The translations under genes were made by a program, and so were the position numbers. Shown piece after piece: positions 26,000 to 34,162 of a stretch of 64,000 nucleotides of DNA (the first letter of the stretch is position 1; each line of letters starts with the position of its first letter). Source of the stretch: Nocardiopsis sp. N85 (GTDB taxonomy: Bacteria > Actinomycetota > Actinomycetes > Streptosporangiales > Streptosporangiaceae); contig NZ_JARBUT010000002.1 of the NCBI RefSeq assembly GCF_028882275.1, positions 124,001-188,000 on the forward strand, given 5' to 3'. The notes beneath the pieces were generated by a model. The model did no database searches. It was given only the letters and a program-made list of their open reading frames with translations, and was not told where the DNA came from.

Positions 26000-26620
26000 A
26001 TGGACGAGACGGCACGGTCGGAGAAGCGAAGGATGCGGCGGCGGCTCCTGGACGCACGCCGGGCGATGGACCCCGGGGAGCGCGAGCGCGCCGGCTCGGT
26101 GGTGCGCGACGCTCTCACGGACCTGCCCTGGCTGGCCATGAGCGGGACCGTGGCCTGCTACCACTCGGTGGGCACCGAGCCGGGCACCCACCGGTTGATC
26201 ACGGCGCTGTGGAAGCGGGGCACGTACGTGCTGCTGCCGATCTTCCTGCCCGACGGGAACCTGGACTGGGCGGCCTACGACGGCCCGGAGAGCCTGGCCC
26301 CGGCGGGGCACGGACTGCTGGAGCCGACCGGGCACCGGTACGGGGTCGGGGCTCCGGCCACGGTGGACGCCATGGTGTGCCCGGCGCTTGCGGTGGACCG
26401 GTCCGGCGGCCGACTGGGGCGGGGCGCCGGATGCTACGACCGGGCGCTGGCGTTGCGGGGGCCGCACTGTCCGGCGATCGCCGTGGTGTACGACGACGAG
26501 TTCGTGGACGAGGTGCCCGGAGAAGCGCACGACCTGCGGGTGGACGCCGTGATCACGCCGGGCGGCGGACTGCGCGTCTTCGACTCCGGGGTGTGGCCGG
26601 ACCGGAATCGAGGGGATTAA
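26000..26620 (+). CDS. 5-formyltetrahydrofolate cyclo-ligase
   Basis: ATP-dependent conversion of 5-formyl-THF to 5,10-methenyl-THF. The 206-residue protein has the basic N-terminal helix KRRMRRRLLDARRAM, TVACYHSVGTEPGTHRLITALW, LPIFLPDGNLDWAAY, the ATP loop GGRLGRGAGCYDRAL (near 145) and DAVITPGGG. ATG at 26000 lies six bases after CAGACT, so leaderless translation is possible, although the GGGGGC between could act as a weak ribosome binding site. Divergent from galU, the same layout as Rv0992c/Rv0993 in M. tuberculosis. Confidence 0.93.
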   Translation: MDETARSEKRRMRRRLLDARRAMDPGERERAGSVVRDALTDLPWLAMSGTVACYHSVGTEPGTHRLITALWKRGTYVLLPIFLPDGNLDWAAYDGPESLAPAGHGLLEPTGHRYGVGAPATVDAMVCPALAVDRSGGRLGRGAGCYDRALALRGPHCPAIAVVYDDEFVDEVPGEAHDLRVDAVITPGGGLRVFDSGVWPDRNRGD

Positions 26621-26797
26621 CCGGACGGTCGGGGGCGTTGTCACCGACGATCGTGTTCCGGTCGCCACCGACGCCCCCGACGTGTGCGTTCCCTGTGACG
26701 AGTGCGTTCCCCCTGAGGTGCTGTCACGGCCCCGGCCGCCGAGCGCGTACTATTTAGCAGTCAACGGGCGAGAGTGCCAGCAAGGAGGACCCGAACA

Positions 26798-27145
26798 GTG
26801 CCTACGTATCAGTACGCGTGCACCGAGTGCGGCGCCCAGATGGAGGTCGTGCAGAGCTTCAGTGACGACGCCCTGACCGTCTGCCCCGAGTGCGAGGGGC
26901 GCCTGCGCAAGGTCTACTCCGCGGTCGGCATCGTCTTCAAGGGCTCCGGTTTCTACCGCACCGACAGCGGCAAGACCTCCAACAGCTCCTCCCTGACCGG
27001 CTCCGGCGCAGGCGCCGCCTCGGCGGGCTCCTCCGGTGAGGGCAAGTCCTCCACCACCGAGACCAAGAGCACCGAGTCGACCTCCGCCCCCAAGAGCGAG
27101 AGCAAGGCGACCACCGCCACGACGACCGCGGCGACCGCCGGCTGA
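26798..27145 (+). CDS. FmdB family zinc-ribbon protein
   Basis: A 115-residue protein starting with the FmdB zinc ribbon: PTYQYACTECGAQMEV and LTVCPECEGRLRKVYS (two CxxC pairs), followed by GIVFKGSGFYRTD. The last 65 residues are low-complexity Ser/Thr/Gly/Lys. The role of these small ribbons is unclear; named after a putative formamidase regulator. GTG at 26798 is preceded by a strong AAGGAGG. A TACTAT hexamer near 26748 could be its -10 box. Conserved neighbour of 5-FCL and mscL. Confidence 0.9.
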   Translation: MPTYQYACTECGAQMEVVQSFSDDALTVCPECEGRLRKVYSAVGIVFKGSGFYRTDSGKTSNSSSLTGSGAGAASAGSSGEGKSSTTETKSTESTSAPKSESKATTATTTAATAG

Positions 27146-27377
27146 CGGCCTCCGCCATCGATCGGGCTCCGCGCCGCCGAGTACTCGGCGGCGCGCGGCG
27201 CGTCCGGACCCGGACGACGGAACGGGTCCCCGCCGCAACGGCGCGCCCGACATCCCCGGCACGGTGCCGGCGGCACGGGCCTTCCTCGGGGCGGTGTCCG
27301 CCGAGACGACCGGCCTCCTCGGAAAAGGGCCTGTGGACAACCGACCCACCCCTCCTCCGGCGACCTAGCGTTGAGGC

Positions 27378-28031
27378 ATGACCAACGCCCCCCGTCTCCC
27401 CTACCGTCACCGCCGGGCGCTCACCCGGTTCGTCGACCGTCACCGGCGGACCCTCGCCGCCCTGTTGACCGCCATCGCGCTGATCGGCGCCGTACTCGCG
27501 GTACGCCCGCCGCCCCCGACCACCGTCGAGGTGCTGGTCGCCGCCCGCGACCTGGACGCCTCCGGCCCGCTCTCCGAGGGCGATCTCACCCCCGCGGCCC
27601 TGCCCGATTCCACCGTGCCCCGAGGCGCCCTGCCTCCGTCCACCGAGGTGGTCGGCCGTTCCCTCAACGCCCCGGTACGCCGCGGGGAGGTCATCACCGA
27701 CGCCCGGCTGGCCGATCCACCGACGCGGCCCTACGGCGACGACCTGGTCGCCGTCCCGGTCCGGGTCGCCGATCCCGGCGCGGTGGCCCTGCTCTCCCCC
27801 GGAGACCGGGTGGACGTGCTGGCGGCCCGGGGCCACGACGAGTTCGCCCCGGCCCGGGCGGGACCGGCGACGGAGGTGGTCGGCGCCCGACCGGTGCTGG
27901 CGGTTCCGGTCGAGACCCGTCACGGAGGCGAGGCGGGTGCGCTCATCCTCATCGCGGCGACCCCCGAGGAGGCCCGGGAACTGGCCGGACACGCCACGGG
28001 GTCCCGACTGTCCATCACCATCCGCGGTTGA
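27378..28031 (+). CDS. SAF domain protein, CpaB/RcpC-like
   Basis: A 217-residue protein: basic N-terminus, one membrane helix (about 27-45), then a SAF domain (VLVAARDLDASGPLSEGDLTPAALP) and RRGEVITDARLADPP as in CpaB/RcpC proteins of Flp pilus systems, followed by VPVRVADPGAVALLSPGDRVDVL. No other pilus genes lie nearby. It is a usual companion of fmdB and mscL in actinomycetes. The -10-like TAGCGT (27366-27371) lies six bases before the ATG, so the transcript is likely leaderless. Confidence 0.8.
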   Translation: MTNAPRLPYRHRRALTRFVDRHRRTLAALLTAIALIGAVLAVRPPPPTTVEVLVAARDLDASGPLSEGDLTPAALPDSTVPRGALPPSTEVVGRSLNAPVRRGEVITDARLADPPTRPYGDDLVAVPVRVADPGAVALLSPGDRVDVLAARGHDEFAPARAGPATEVVGARPVLAVPVETRHGGEAGALILIAATPEEARELAGHATGSRLSITIRG

Positions 28032-28160
28032 CCACTGACCTTTTGTCGTGAAAGCTGGCCGGGCGCTCTCCCCCCATGCCCCCGCGCCCGCTCCGAGCGG
28101 GCACGATACCCCCGGCGAGGGCGCTCCGCACAGCACGCACGAGACACGTAGGGCTTTGCC

Positions 28161-28568
28161 ATGGAAGGCTTCAAGAAGTTCCTGCTCCAGGGGAACCTGG
28201 TGCAACTCGCGGTGGCGGTCGTGATCGGTACGGTCTTCGCCAACCTCGTCACCGCGTTCACGGAAGGATTCATCACCCCGCTCATCGGGATCTTCGGCGG
28301 GGTCCCGACCTTCGGCGATCTCTACTTCGAGGTCAACGGCAGCCGGTTCCTGTACGGCGCGTTCATCGACGCGCTGATCTCGTTCCTGATCACCGCGTCG
28401 ATCGTGTACTTCTTCGTGGTGCTGCCGCTGGCCAAGCTGATGCAGAAGTTCATCAAGGCCGAGGAGGCCACCACCCGCGAATGCCCGTACTGCTTCAGCG
28501 ACATCAGCAAGAAGGCCGTCCGGTGCTCCGGTTGCACCGGTGAGGTCGTCCCGGAGACCGTCTCCTGA
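28161..28568 (+). CDS. mscL: Large-conductance mechanosensitive channel
   Basis: Opens under membrane tension to release solutes during hypo-osmotic shock. A 135-residue protein with the amphipathic N-terminus MEGFKKFLLQGNLVQLAVAVVIG, pore helix 1 ending in TPLIG, an external loop, helix 2 (ALISFLITASIVYFFVVLPL) and a C-terminal helix. The last 30 residues form a small ribbon with CPYC and CSGC, a feature found in several actinomycete MscL proteins but not in E. coli MscL. GTAGGG precedes the ATG. Confidence 0.94.
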   Translation: MEGFKKFLLQGNLVQLAVAVVIGTVFANLVTAFTEGFITPLIGIFGGVPTFGDLYFEVNGSRFLYGAFIDALISFLITASIVYFFVVLPLAKLMQKFIKAEEATTRECPYCFSDISKKAVRCSGCTGEVVPETVS

Positions 28569-28574
28569 CCCACG

Positions 28575-28603
28575 CCGGGGGCGGCCCGACGGGCCGCCCC
28601 CGG
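28575..28603. terminator. Bidirectional terminator between mscL and the M15 peptidase gene
   Basis: Perfect 13-bp stem with a 3-base loop (28575-28587 with 28591-28603) between convergent genes. Confidence 0.75.
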
Positions 28604-28608
28604 GACGC

Positions 28609-29712
28609 TCAGCGCGTGTACTCCCAGTGCCAGGGCTCGAACGGACTGGACTTGGCCCAGGCCGGGTGGATCCACCCGTGATCGGCGCCGTTGGTCTCCA
28701 TCCAGTTCCACCGTTCGGAGCGGAAGTTCTGGATACCGCAGCCGAGATCGATGGCCTGGCCCAGACCGTGGTTACTGGTGCCGGGGACGGCCGCGAAGCC
28801 GGGCGGCTGCTCGGCGTAGACGCGGTGCTGGTTGGGCAGGTCCCGATAGGCACTGGTGATGCACATGTTCTCGCCGAAGCGGTCCACGTACTTCATGTTG
28901 AGTTCGAGGAAGTCGACGGCGGCGTCGGCGCGCAGGAACTTGTCGTCGTAAAGCGCGCACAGGGCCTCCGACGGCAGCAGACCGTTGGGGTGCCCCTGGG
29001 CGAGTGAGGCCTTGCTCGGATCGCAGTTGGCGGCGGCCATGTACGCGTCGGGGTCGATGCCGAGCTCCTCCAGCTCGTCGGTGAGCGCCTGGCTGCTCTC
29101 CTCCGATTGCTCGCGCAGCCGGTCCACCTCGGCGGCCAGGGAGGCCTGTTCCAGCTGGGTGGTGGTCTGGAGTTCCTGGGCCTGCCCGGCCAGCTCGATC
29201 TGCTCGTCGCGCAGGTCGGTGGCGTCCTGGATGAGCGTCTGGTTGTTCTCCGACAGCTTGGCCGCGTAGGACTGGGTCTGGAGGTCCTCGTCGAGGTCAC
29301 CGGCGGCCAGGGCGCCCAGGGCGCCGGCGCTCGGCTGCTGGTAGAGGGTGCTGGCGAGCCGGGCCAGCGGCTCGCGCATCTCGCCGAGTTCCAGCTCGGT
29401 CTGCTGGAGTTCGTGGATGGTCTCCACGAGTTCCTCCTGGGCCTCCTCCAGCGCCTCCTGGCGCTCGACGTACTCGTCGTTGGCCTCCTCCAGCTCCTGG
29501 GCGGACTGCTCCGCCCGTTCGCGAAGGTCCTCCAGACTGGCCTCGGCGGGCGCGATGGCCAGCGGCGGCGGCGGAACGACGAGCAGCGTGGTCACGAGCA
29601 GCAACGCCACGGTCCGCGCGAACCGGGCACGGTGACGGCCGGCGAGCGCGACCAGCATCCCGCCCTCCGGTACGCGGGTTCCCCGCAGCACCGAATCAGA
29701 GGTGAACGGCAC
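28609..29712 (-). CDS. Secreted M15 (VanY/DacB-type) peptidase with coiled coil
   Basis: A 367-residue exported protein: signal peptide (hydrophobic part about 30-50), a long coiled coil (about 55-215, many ELEEA/EELVE-type heptads) and a C-terminal M15 zinc peptidase domain. Catalytic motifs are TSAYRDLPNQH, SNHGLGQAIDLG (His and Asp ligands) and PWHWEY (His ligand), so it should cut peptidoglycan peptides, probably D-Ala-D-Ala or stem peptides. The GTG at 29712 follows GGAGGAG by six bases; an internal ATG at 29658 is possible. Upstream lies a candidate c-di-AMP riboswitch, a common control of wall hydrolases in actinomycetes. Confidence 0.88.
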   Translation of the reverse strand: MPFTSDSVLRGTRVPEGGMLVALAGRHRARFARTVALLLVTTLLVVPPPPLAIAPAEASLEDLRERAEQSAQELEEANDEYVERQEALEEAQEELVETIHELQQTELELGEMREPLARLASTLYQQPSAGALGALAAGDLDEDLQTQSYAAKLSENNQTLIQDATDLRDEQIELAGQAQELQTTTQLEQASLAAEVDRLREQSEESSQALTDELEELGIDPDAYMAAANCDPSKASLAQGHPNGLLPSEALCALYDDKFLRADAAVDFLELNMKYVDRFGENMCITSAYRDLPNQHRVYAEQPPGFAAVPGTSNHGLGQAIDLGCGIQNFRSERWNWMETNGADHGWIHPAWAKSSPFEPWHWEYTR

Positions 29713-29737
29713 GAATGCTCCTCCGGCTGCTACTAAT

Positions 29738-29857
29738 CCTCGAACGCCTACCCGTGGCCGCAAGGCAACGTACTACACGTCCACTTGCGGTCACGTGAGA
29801 ACGGCCGACCGAGCGGTGCGATATCCAGGGGAAGAGGTTCCCCGGTTCCACGCGCTC
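29738..29857 (-). ncRNA. Candidate c-di-AMP (ydaO/yuaA) riboswitch
   Basis: On the - strand, 25 bases ahead of the M15 peptidase start, a 120-base segment resembles the ydaO class. Its 5' side has GGAACCGGGGAACC (29837-29850), then CTGGATATC, and its 3' side GGGTAGGCG followed by a purine run. A closing stem GAGCGC/GCGTTC (29852-29857 with 29742-29747, one G-U) brings the ends together. Peptidoglycan hydrolase genes are the classic targets of this riboswitch in actinomycetes. Judged by eye from motif order; a covariance search would decide. Confidence 0.5.
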
Positions 29858-30135
29858 TTTCCGGTCTCCGATGTCATGGCTGGTCATCACGGTGTCGCGG
29901 GTCGAAGACCCCGACCGCACCGTGTGGCTTCGGGACACTGAAGGGCGAAACCCCCCAGTCCTCGTGAAGAACATCACAACGCCACCAGGACAACCAATCG
30001 TAGGTCAGAGTACTCCGCCATGCACGCAGAGTCCCCCACTCGCGGAGCCCGGACACCCATCGACACCCGGAGAACGCCTATCCTGGGTTAGGCTTGGCCC
30101 GGTGGCGGGGCAACGCATACCTCCACCAGACCCAT

Positions 30136-30208
30136 GGCTCCATAGCTCAGGGGATAGAGCACCGCTCTCCTAAAGCGGGTGTCGCAGGTTCGAATCCTGC
30201 TGGGGCCG
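30136..30208 (+). tRNA. tRNA-Arg, anticodon CCT
   Basis: A 73-base cloverleaf: acceptor GGCTCCA with TGGGGCC (one T-G wobble), D arm TAGCTCAGGGGATAGAGC, anticodon stem CCGCT/AGCGG with loop CTCCTAA, T arm CAGGTTCGAATCCTG. Reads AGG. CCA is not encoded. Confidence 0.95.
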
Positions 30209-30213
30209 CCGTG

Positions 30214-30255
30214 CGCGAACGGGCGCCGTTCCTTCGGGAGCGGCGCCCGTTCGCG
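30214..30255 (+). terminator. Terminator of tRNA-Arg
   Basis: Perfect 15-bp stem (30214-30228 with 30241-30255) with a 12-base loop directly after the tRNA. Confidence 0.7.
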
Positions 30256-30292
30256 TTCCCGGACACCCGATCTCTGGGCATGACCCGTTGCC

Positions 30293-30316
30293 AAAATATG
30301 ACGACCGGTCTACTTT
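30293..30316. promoter_or_regulatory. TetR operator/promoter, site 1
   Basis: ATATG-A-C-GACCGGTCTACTTT overlaps the -10 box (TACTTT, 30311-30316) of the following TetR gene. A closely similar sequence lies at 30953-30976 ahead of the SDR gene. The ACCGGT palindrome and GGTCTA arms resemble LmrA/YxaF-type operators. Confidence 0.5.
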
Positions 30317-30322
30317 GAACGT

Positions 30323-30910
30323 GTGGGCATCAAGGGCGAGGAGACACGCGGGCGACTGGTGACGGCCACGCGGGCGCTGATCGAGGCGCAGGGGTACTTC
30401 GGCACCGGACTGAACCGGGTGCTGGCGGAGAGCGGGGCGCCGAGGGGCTCCCTCTACTTCCACTTCCCCGAGGGCAAGGACCAACTGGTCGCCGGCGCGT
30501 TGGCCGAGGGCGGCCGGGAGGTGGACGATCTGATCGCCTCGGCGGAGGCCGAGGGCCTCGACGCGGTCGGGATCGTCCGACGCCTGCTCGACGTCCTCGC
30601 CACGCGCCTGGAGGCCTCGGCCTACGACAAGGGATGCCCCGTGGCGACGGTGGCCCTTGAGGTCTCCGGCTCACCGGAGCGCGGGGGCAACGAACGGCTG
30701 CGTGAGATCTGCGCGGGCGTCTACGCGGGCTGGGAGCGCGCGCTGGCGGATCGACTGGTCGTCGAAGGGCGCTCGCGCCCGGAGGCGGACACGGCGGCGG
30801 AGGCGGCGCTCGCCCAGGTCGAGGGCGCCCTGCTGTTGGCGCGGACCCGGCACGACCGGGCACCGCTCGACCGGGCGGCACGTGCCGTCGAAACGCTGCT
30901 CGCGGCCTGA
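30323..30910 (+). CDS. TetR/AcrR regulator, LmrA/YxaF-like
   Basis: A 195-residue repressor. HTH: TRALIEAQGYFGTGLNRVLAES, GAPRGSLYFHFPEGKDQL (residues about 14-55). The C-terminal domain has the GCPVATVALEVS stretch (near 105) characteristic of the LmrA/YxaF group (TetR_C_11 type). The GTG at 30323 lies six bases after TACTTT, so the mRNA is probably leaderless. It likely represses itself and the SDR gene that follows, since both are preceded by the same palindromic motif. Confidence 0.9.
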   Translation: MGIKGEETRGRLVTATRALIEAQGYFGTGLNRVLAESGAPRGSLYFHFPEGKDQLVAGALAEGGREVDDLIASAEAEGLDAVGIVRRLLDVLATRLEASAYDKGCPVATVALEVSGSPERGGNERLREICAGVYAGWERALADRLVVEGRSRPEADTAAEAALAQVEGALLLARTRHDRAPLDRAARAVETLLAA

Positions 30911-30952
30911 TCGCGACCCGGCCACGGGTGGGGCCCCCTGCTCCACGAACAA

Positions 30953-30976
30953 AGAATATGTAGATCGGTCTATTGG
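30953..30976. promoter_or_regulatory. TetR operator/promoter, site 2
   Basis: ATATG-TAGATCGGTCTATT upstream of the SDR gene, nearly the same as the site in front of the TetR gene, including the TAGA/TCTA arms. Only 13 bp before the SDR start codon. Confidence 0.5.
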
Positions 30977-30988
30977 CAAGGGGTGGCG

Positions 30989-32068
30989 ATGATCGAGAAC
31001 GAGGCACCGGAGAGCCTGGTCGTGGGTGCGACGGGGTTCGTCGGCCGCTGGGTGGTCCGGGAACTGCTCATCAGGGGCGGACCGGTGGCGGCGACGGTAC
31101 GCGGCGGCCGTGACGAGTGGCTGCGGCGGTGGCTGCGCGACCACGGCGCGGACGACACCGGGCTGACCACGGTGTCCGCCGACATCGGCCGGCCCGGTCT
31201 GGGACTCTCCGTCGCGGACGGGGAGTCGCTCGCACGGGTGCGGGACGTGTTCAACGCGGCGGCGCTGTACCGATTCGGGATGCCCGTGGACGAGGCCCGC
31301 GCGGTGAACGTGACGGGGGCGGTGAACGTGCTCGATCGGGCGGCCTCCCTCCCCCGGCTGCGCAGGTTGGTGCACGTGTCCGGGTACCGGGTGGGGCGGG
31401 AGCCGTTTCCCGGGTTCCCCTTGCCGACGGCGGCCTCGCGAGACCTGTACCGGCGCCTCGGCGCCTACGAGGCCTCGAAGGTGGAAGGGGACACGGCCGT
31501 GCGGCTGCTCGCGGGCGACCGGGGGGTGCCGGTGACGATGGTGTGCCCGGCGACCGTGATCGGACATTCGGCGACCGGTGAGGCGGGACAGTACATCGGA
31601 CCGTCCATGCTGGTGGAGCGGTTGTGGCGCGGACGACTGGCGGCGCTCCCGGGAAGCCCGCGCACCTTTCTGCCGGTGGTGACCGTGGACCACCTGGCGG
31701 CGTTCATCGCGGCCGTCCCCGAGTACGACGAGGGCCCCCTCCGGTCGCACACGGTCCTCGACGGGGCGACGCCCCCGCTGCCGGAGATGATGTCGCTGAT
31801 CGCCGACCACCTGGGGGTGCGGCGCCCGCGCGTGACGGTCCCCGTCACCCTCGTTCGCCGACTGCCGCGAGCGCTCACGGGCGTGGACCCGGAAGGGCTG
31901 TCGTTCCTCTCGGAGGACCGCTACGACACCGCCTCCGCCGACCGGCTGGCGCGGGCCGCGGGTCTGGCGCACCCGCCGGTGGAGGAGGCCCTGCGCCGCT
32001 GGGCGTCCCGGCTCGTGGAAGAGGACTTCGGCCACGGGGCCGACGCGCCCGGCTCGCCCCCGCGCTGA
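30989..32068 (+). CDS. Extended SDR family NAD(P)-dependent oxidoreductase/epimerase
   Basis: A 359-residue Rossmann protein: cofactor loop GATGFVG (residues about 15-21), FNAAALYRFGMPVDEARAVNVTGAVNVL (near 87), the catalytic YEASK (Tyr/Lys near 158) and CPATVIGHS. Such enzymes act on nucleotide sugars, steroids or dihydroflavonol-like ketones; the substrate cannot be told. ATG at 30989 has AAGGGG five bases upstream. The operator-like motif in front suggests control by the adjacent TetR protein. Confidence 0.87.
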   Translation: MIENEAPESLVVGATGFVGRWVVRELLIRGGPVAATVRGGRDEWLRRWLRDHGADDTGLTTVSADIGRPGLGLSVADGESLARVRDVFNAAALYRFGMPVDEARAVNVTGAVNVLDRAASLPRLRRLVHVSGYRVGREPFPGFPLPTAASRDLYRRLGAYEASKVEGDTAVRLLAGDRGVPVTMVCPATVIGHSATGEAGQYIGPSMLVERLWRGRLAALPGSPRTFLPVVTVDHLAAFIAAVPEYDEGPLRSHTVLDGATPPLPEMMSLIADHLGVRRPRVTVPVTLVRRLPRALTGVDPEGLSFLSEDRYDTASADRLARAAGLAHPPVEEALRRWASRLVEEDFGHGADAPGSPPR

Positions 32069-32116
32069 CGACCGCACCGGCGCGATCGGCCTCGGCGGGG
32101 GACCACGGCCGATCCG

Positions 32117-32136
32117 CGGCGGGTCCGGACCCGCCG
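32117..32136. terminator. Terminator after the SDR gene
   Basis: 20-bp perfect palindrome CGGCGGGTCCGGACCCGCCG, 48 bp after the SDR stop. Confidence 0.5.
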
Positions 32137-32264
32137 ATCCCCACCGTGCCCCGTTCACCCGTTGGCACCGACTTCCCGTGGGTACGCCGTGTCGCCATGA
32201 CAACGGAGCGTCGCCGTTCGATGATGGCTGCGGCAGCACCAGCACCATTCGGGGGGCCACGGGA

Positions 32265-32501
32265 ATGAACCTTGCGGACGGACCGCGCCGCGACGACCAC
32301 GCCGACGAGCCGTCGGACGACTCCCGATCGCGCTCCCGGCAGCGGGGCGGTTCCCCGTCCGCCATCGCCGCCGCACTCCACCGCCCGCCGCACCCCGGCC
32401 CTCAGCACTGGGGCGGCCCGCGCCCCCGCAAGGTCGAGCCCGACCCGTTCTTTTCGAGCGGCCTGGTGCCACCGCCGGGAGAGCGGTTCCGACGCCGTTG
32501 A
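32265..32501 (+). CDS. Small hypothetical protein
   Basis: A 78-residue hydrophilic protein, rich in Arg, Asp and Pro (MNLADGPRRDDHADEPSDDS, later PHPGPQHWGGPRPRKVEPDP). Third-position GC bias supports the frame, and GGGA lies just before the ATG. No family recognised; some chance it is not a gene. The following 32502-32745 holds nothing I can support. Confidence 0.4.
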   Translation: MNLADGPRRDDHADEPSDDSRSRSRQRGGSPSAIAAALHRPPHPGPQHWGGPRPRKVEPDPFFSSGLVPPPGERFRRR

Positions 32502-32745
32502 TCCCGGCCCTCCCCGGACGCGGTCCCGGTCCGGCGGGGGAGCCCCGTCCCCGAGCCCCGGAACCCGGTGAGGGGATCACGGCGGTCCTTCCGCCCGGGT
32601 CGGCACCGGTGTCCTCCGGGCGGCGGGCGGAGCCCCCCGTGCGAGGGCGGCGCGCCGAGACCGCGCTCGGACACCGCGAGTCCACCCTCTCGGACCGTTC
32701 CGGGTCCGGACGCGCCGGAACCCGAGGGCCCGAACCCGCCGTTCC

Positions 32746-33981
32746 TCAGAGGAGGGGCCGCCACGGGGCCAGGATGATCTCGCTGAACTTCGCGGCGAAG
32801 GGCCGTCCCCGCCACTCCTCCTCGGTGAGTTCCCGCGCGTTGGTGAGGTCGTTGGCGAAGACCTCCTCCAGATGCCGGGCCACGCCCTCGTCGAAGATCT
32901 CCGTGTTGATCTCGTAGTTGCCGGTCAGGCTCAGCCGGTCGACGTTGGCGGTGCCGATGGTGGTCCAGCGGCCGTCCACGGTGGCCGTCTTGGCGTGCAC
33001 CATGGCGTCCTGGTACAGCCACAGGCGCACCCCGCCGCGCAGCAGCACCGAGTACTGCCCCCGGGCCAGCCAATCGACCAGCACGTGGTTGGAGTTCTCC
33101 GGGATGAGGATGTTGACGTCCACGCCGCGCACGGCCGCGTCCACCAGGGCCCGTTGCAGCTCCCGGTCCGGGATGAAGTAGGCCTGGGTGATGAGGATGT
33201 GGTCCTTGGCCCGGTCGATGGCCTCCAGGAACATCGCCCGGATGGGGTAGATGAGCTGTTCGGGCACGTTGCGGTGGACCCGGAACCGGGCGTCCCACTC
33301 CGGGTCGCCCAACATGCCCAGCTCGGGCAGGCGCGCGCTCCGGTTCGAGTTCCAGAAGTCGACGAAGGCGTTCTCCAGCTCCCACACCGCGGGCCCGTCG
33401 ACCCGCAGGTGGGTGTCGCGCCATTCGGTGGCGTACAGGGAGCCGACGTTGTAACCGCCGACGAACCCGACCTCCCCGTCCACGGTGAGGATCTTGCGGT
33501 GGTCCCGCCCGGACTTGCGGACGTTGAGCAGCAGCACACCCGGCCGGAAAGCGGGGTAGCGCAGCACCTTGACCTCGGGCGGGAAACGGAAGAACGACCG
33601 GGGCACGACGAGGTTCGCGAACCCGTCGTAGATGACGTACACCTCGACGCCGCGTGATGCCGCCTCGATGAGCGCCCGCTTGAACTCGTTGCCCGCCTGA
33701 TCGTCCTTGACGATGTAGGACTCGAAGAGGACGCGGCGCCGGGCCCCCCGGATCGCCGCGAGCATGTCCTCGTAGAGGTCCCCGCCGTACGTGTACACCG
33801 TGGCGGTGGTGTCCCCGACGGGGAGCGCCTCCGGCTCCGTCCGTGGGAAGAACGCCCGGTGGGGGCGCACCTTCCGCCGCCAGTGGTTGATGCCCATGAG
33901 CGTCGCCGCCACCGCGATCTGGGTGGCCAGGAGACCGAGCAGCCCCCACTTGGCCACGGACTTGATGGTGGAGCGTTGCAC
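32746..33981 (-). CDS. Phospholipase D family protein, cardiolipin synthase-like
   Basis: A 411-residue membrane-anchored enzyme: one N-terminal helix (about 10-30, WGLLGLLATQIAVAATLMG), then two PLD domains with HKD motifs HRKILTVDGEVGFVGG (near 165) and HAKTATVDGRWTTIGTANVD (near 335). It could join two phosphatidylglycerols or use another phosphatidyl donor. The domain order and length fit bacterial cardiolipin synthase. GTG at 33981 with GGGAGG six bases upstream. Confidence 0.88.
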   Translation of the reverse strand: MQRSTIKSVAKWGLLGLLATQIAVAATLMGINHWRRKVRPHRAFFPRTEPEALPVGDTTATVYTYGGDLYEDMLAAIRGARRRVLFESYIVKDDQAGNEFKRALIEAASRGVEVYVIYDGFANLVVPRSFFRFPPEVKVLRYPAFRPGVLLLNVRKSGRDHRKILTVDGEVGFVGGYNVGSLYATEWRDTHLRVDGPAVWELENAFVDFWNSNRSARLPELGMLGDPEWDARFRVHRNVPEQLIYPIRAMFLEAIDRAKDHILITQAYFIPDRELQRALVDAAVRGVDVNILIPENSNHVLVDWLARGQYSVLLRGGVRLWLYQDAMVHAKTATVDGRWTTIGTANVDRLSLTGNYEINTEIFDEGVARHLEEVFANDLTNARELTEEEWRGRPFAAKFSEIILAPWRPLL

Positions 33982-34162
33982 GATCGCCTCCCGAGCAGGG
34001 CGGACCCCCGGTCGGGCGTCCGGTCCCCATGGCCGCCGTTTCCGGCACAAGGTGGACACCAACCGTAACGTGTCGGGCCCCACGGGATCTCCTACGACCC
34101 GTTCGTGTCGGGTCGCACGCGCCGCAAGCGCCCCCGTGGGGCTCGGAGGCCGGACCCGGGTC

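Noticed and set aside
28161..28568. MscL zinc-ribbon tail as a novel fusion
   Set aside because: I recall CxxC-containing tails in other actinomycete MscL proteins, so it is not a special feature of this copy.
30136..30255. tRNA-Arg as an integration site for a mobile island
   Set aside because: No integrase gene and no repeat of the tRNA 3' end were seen on either side in the window.
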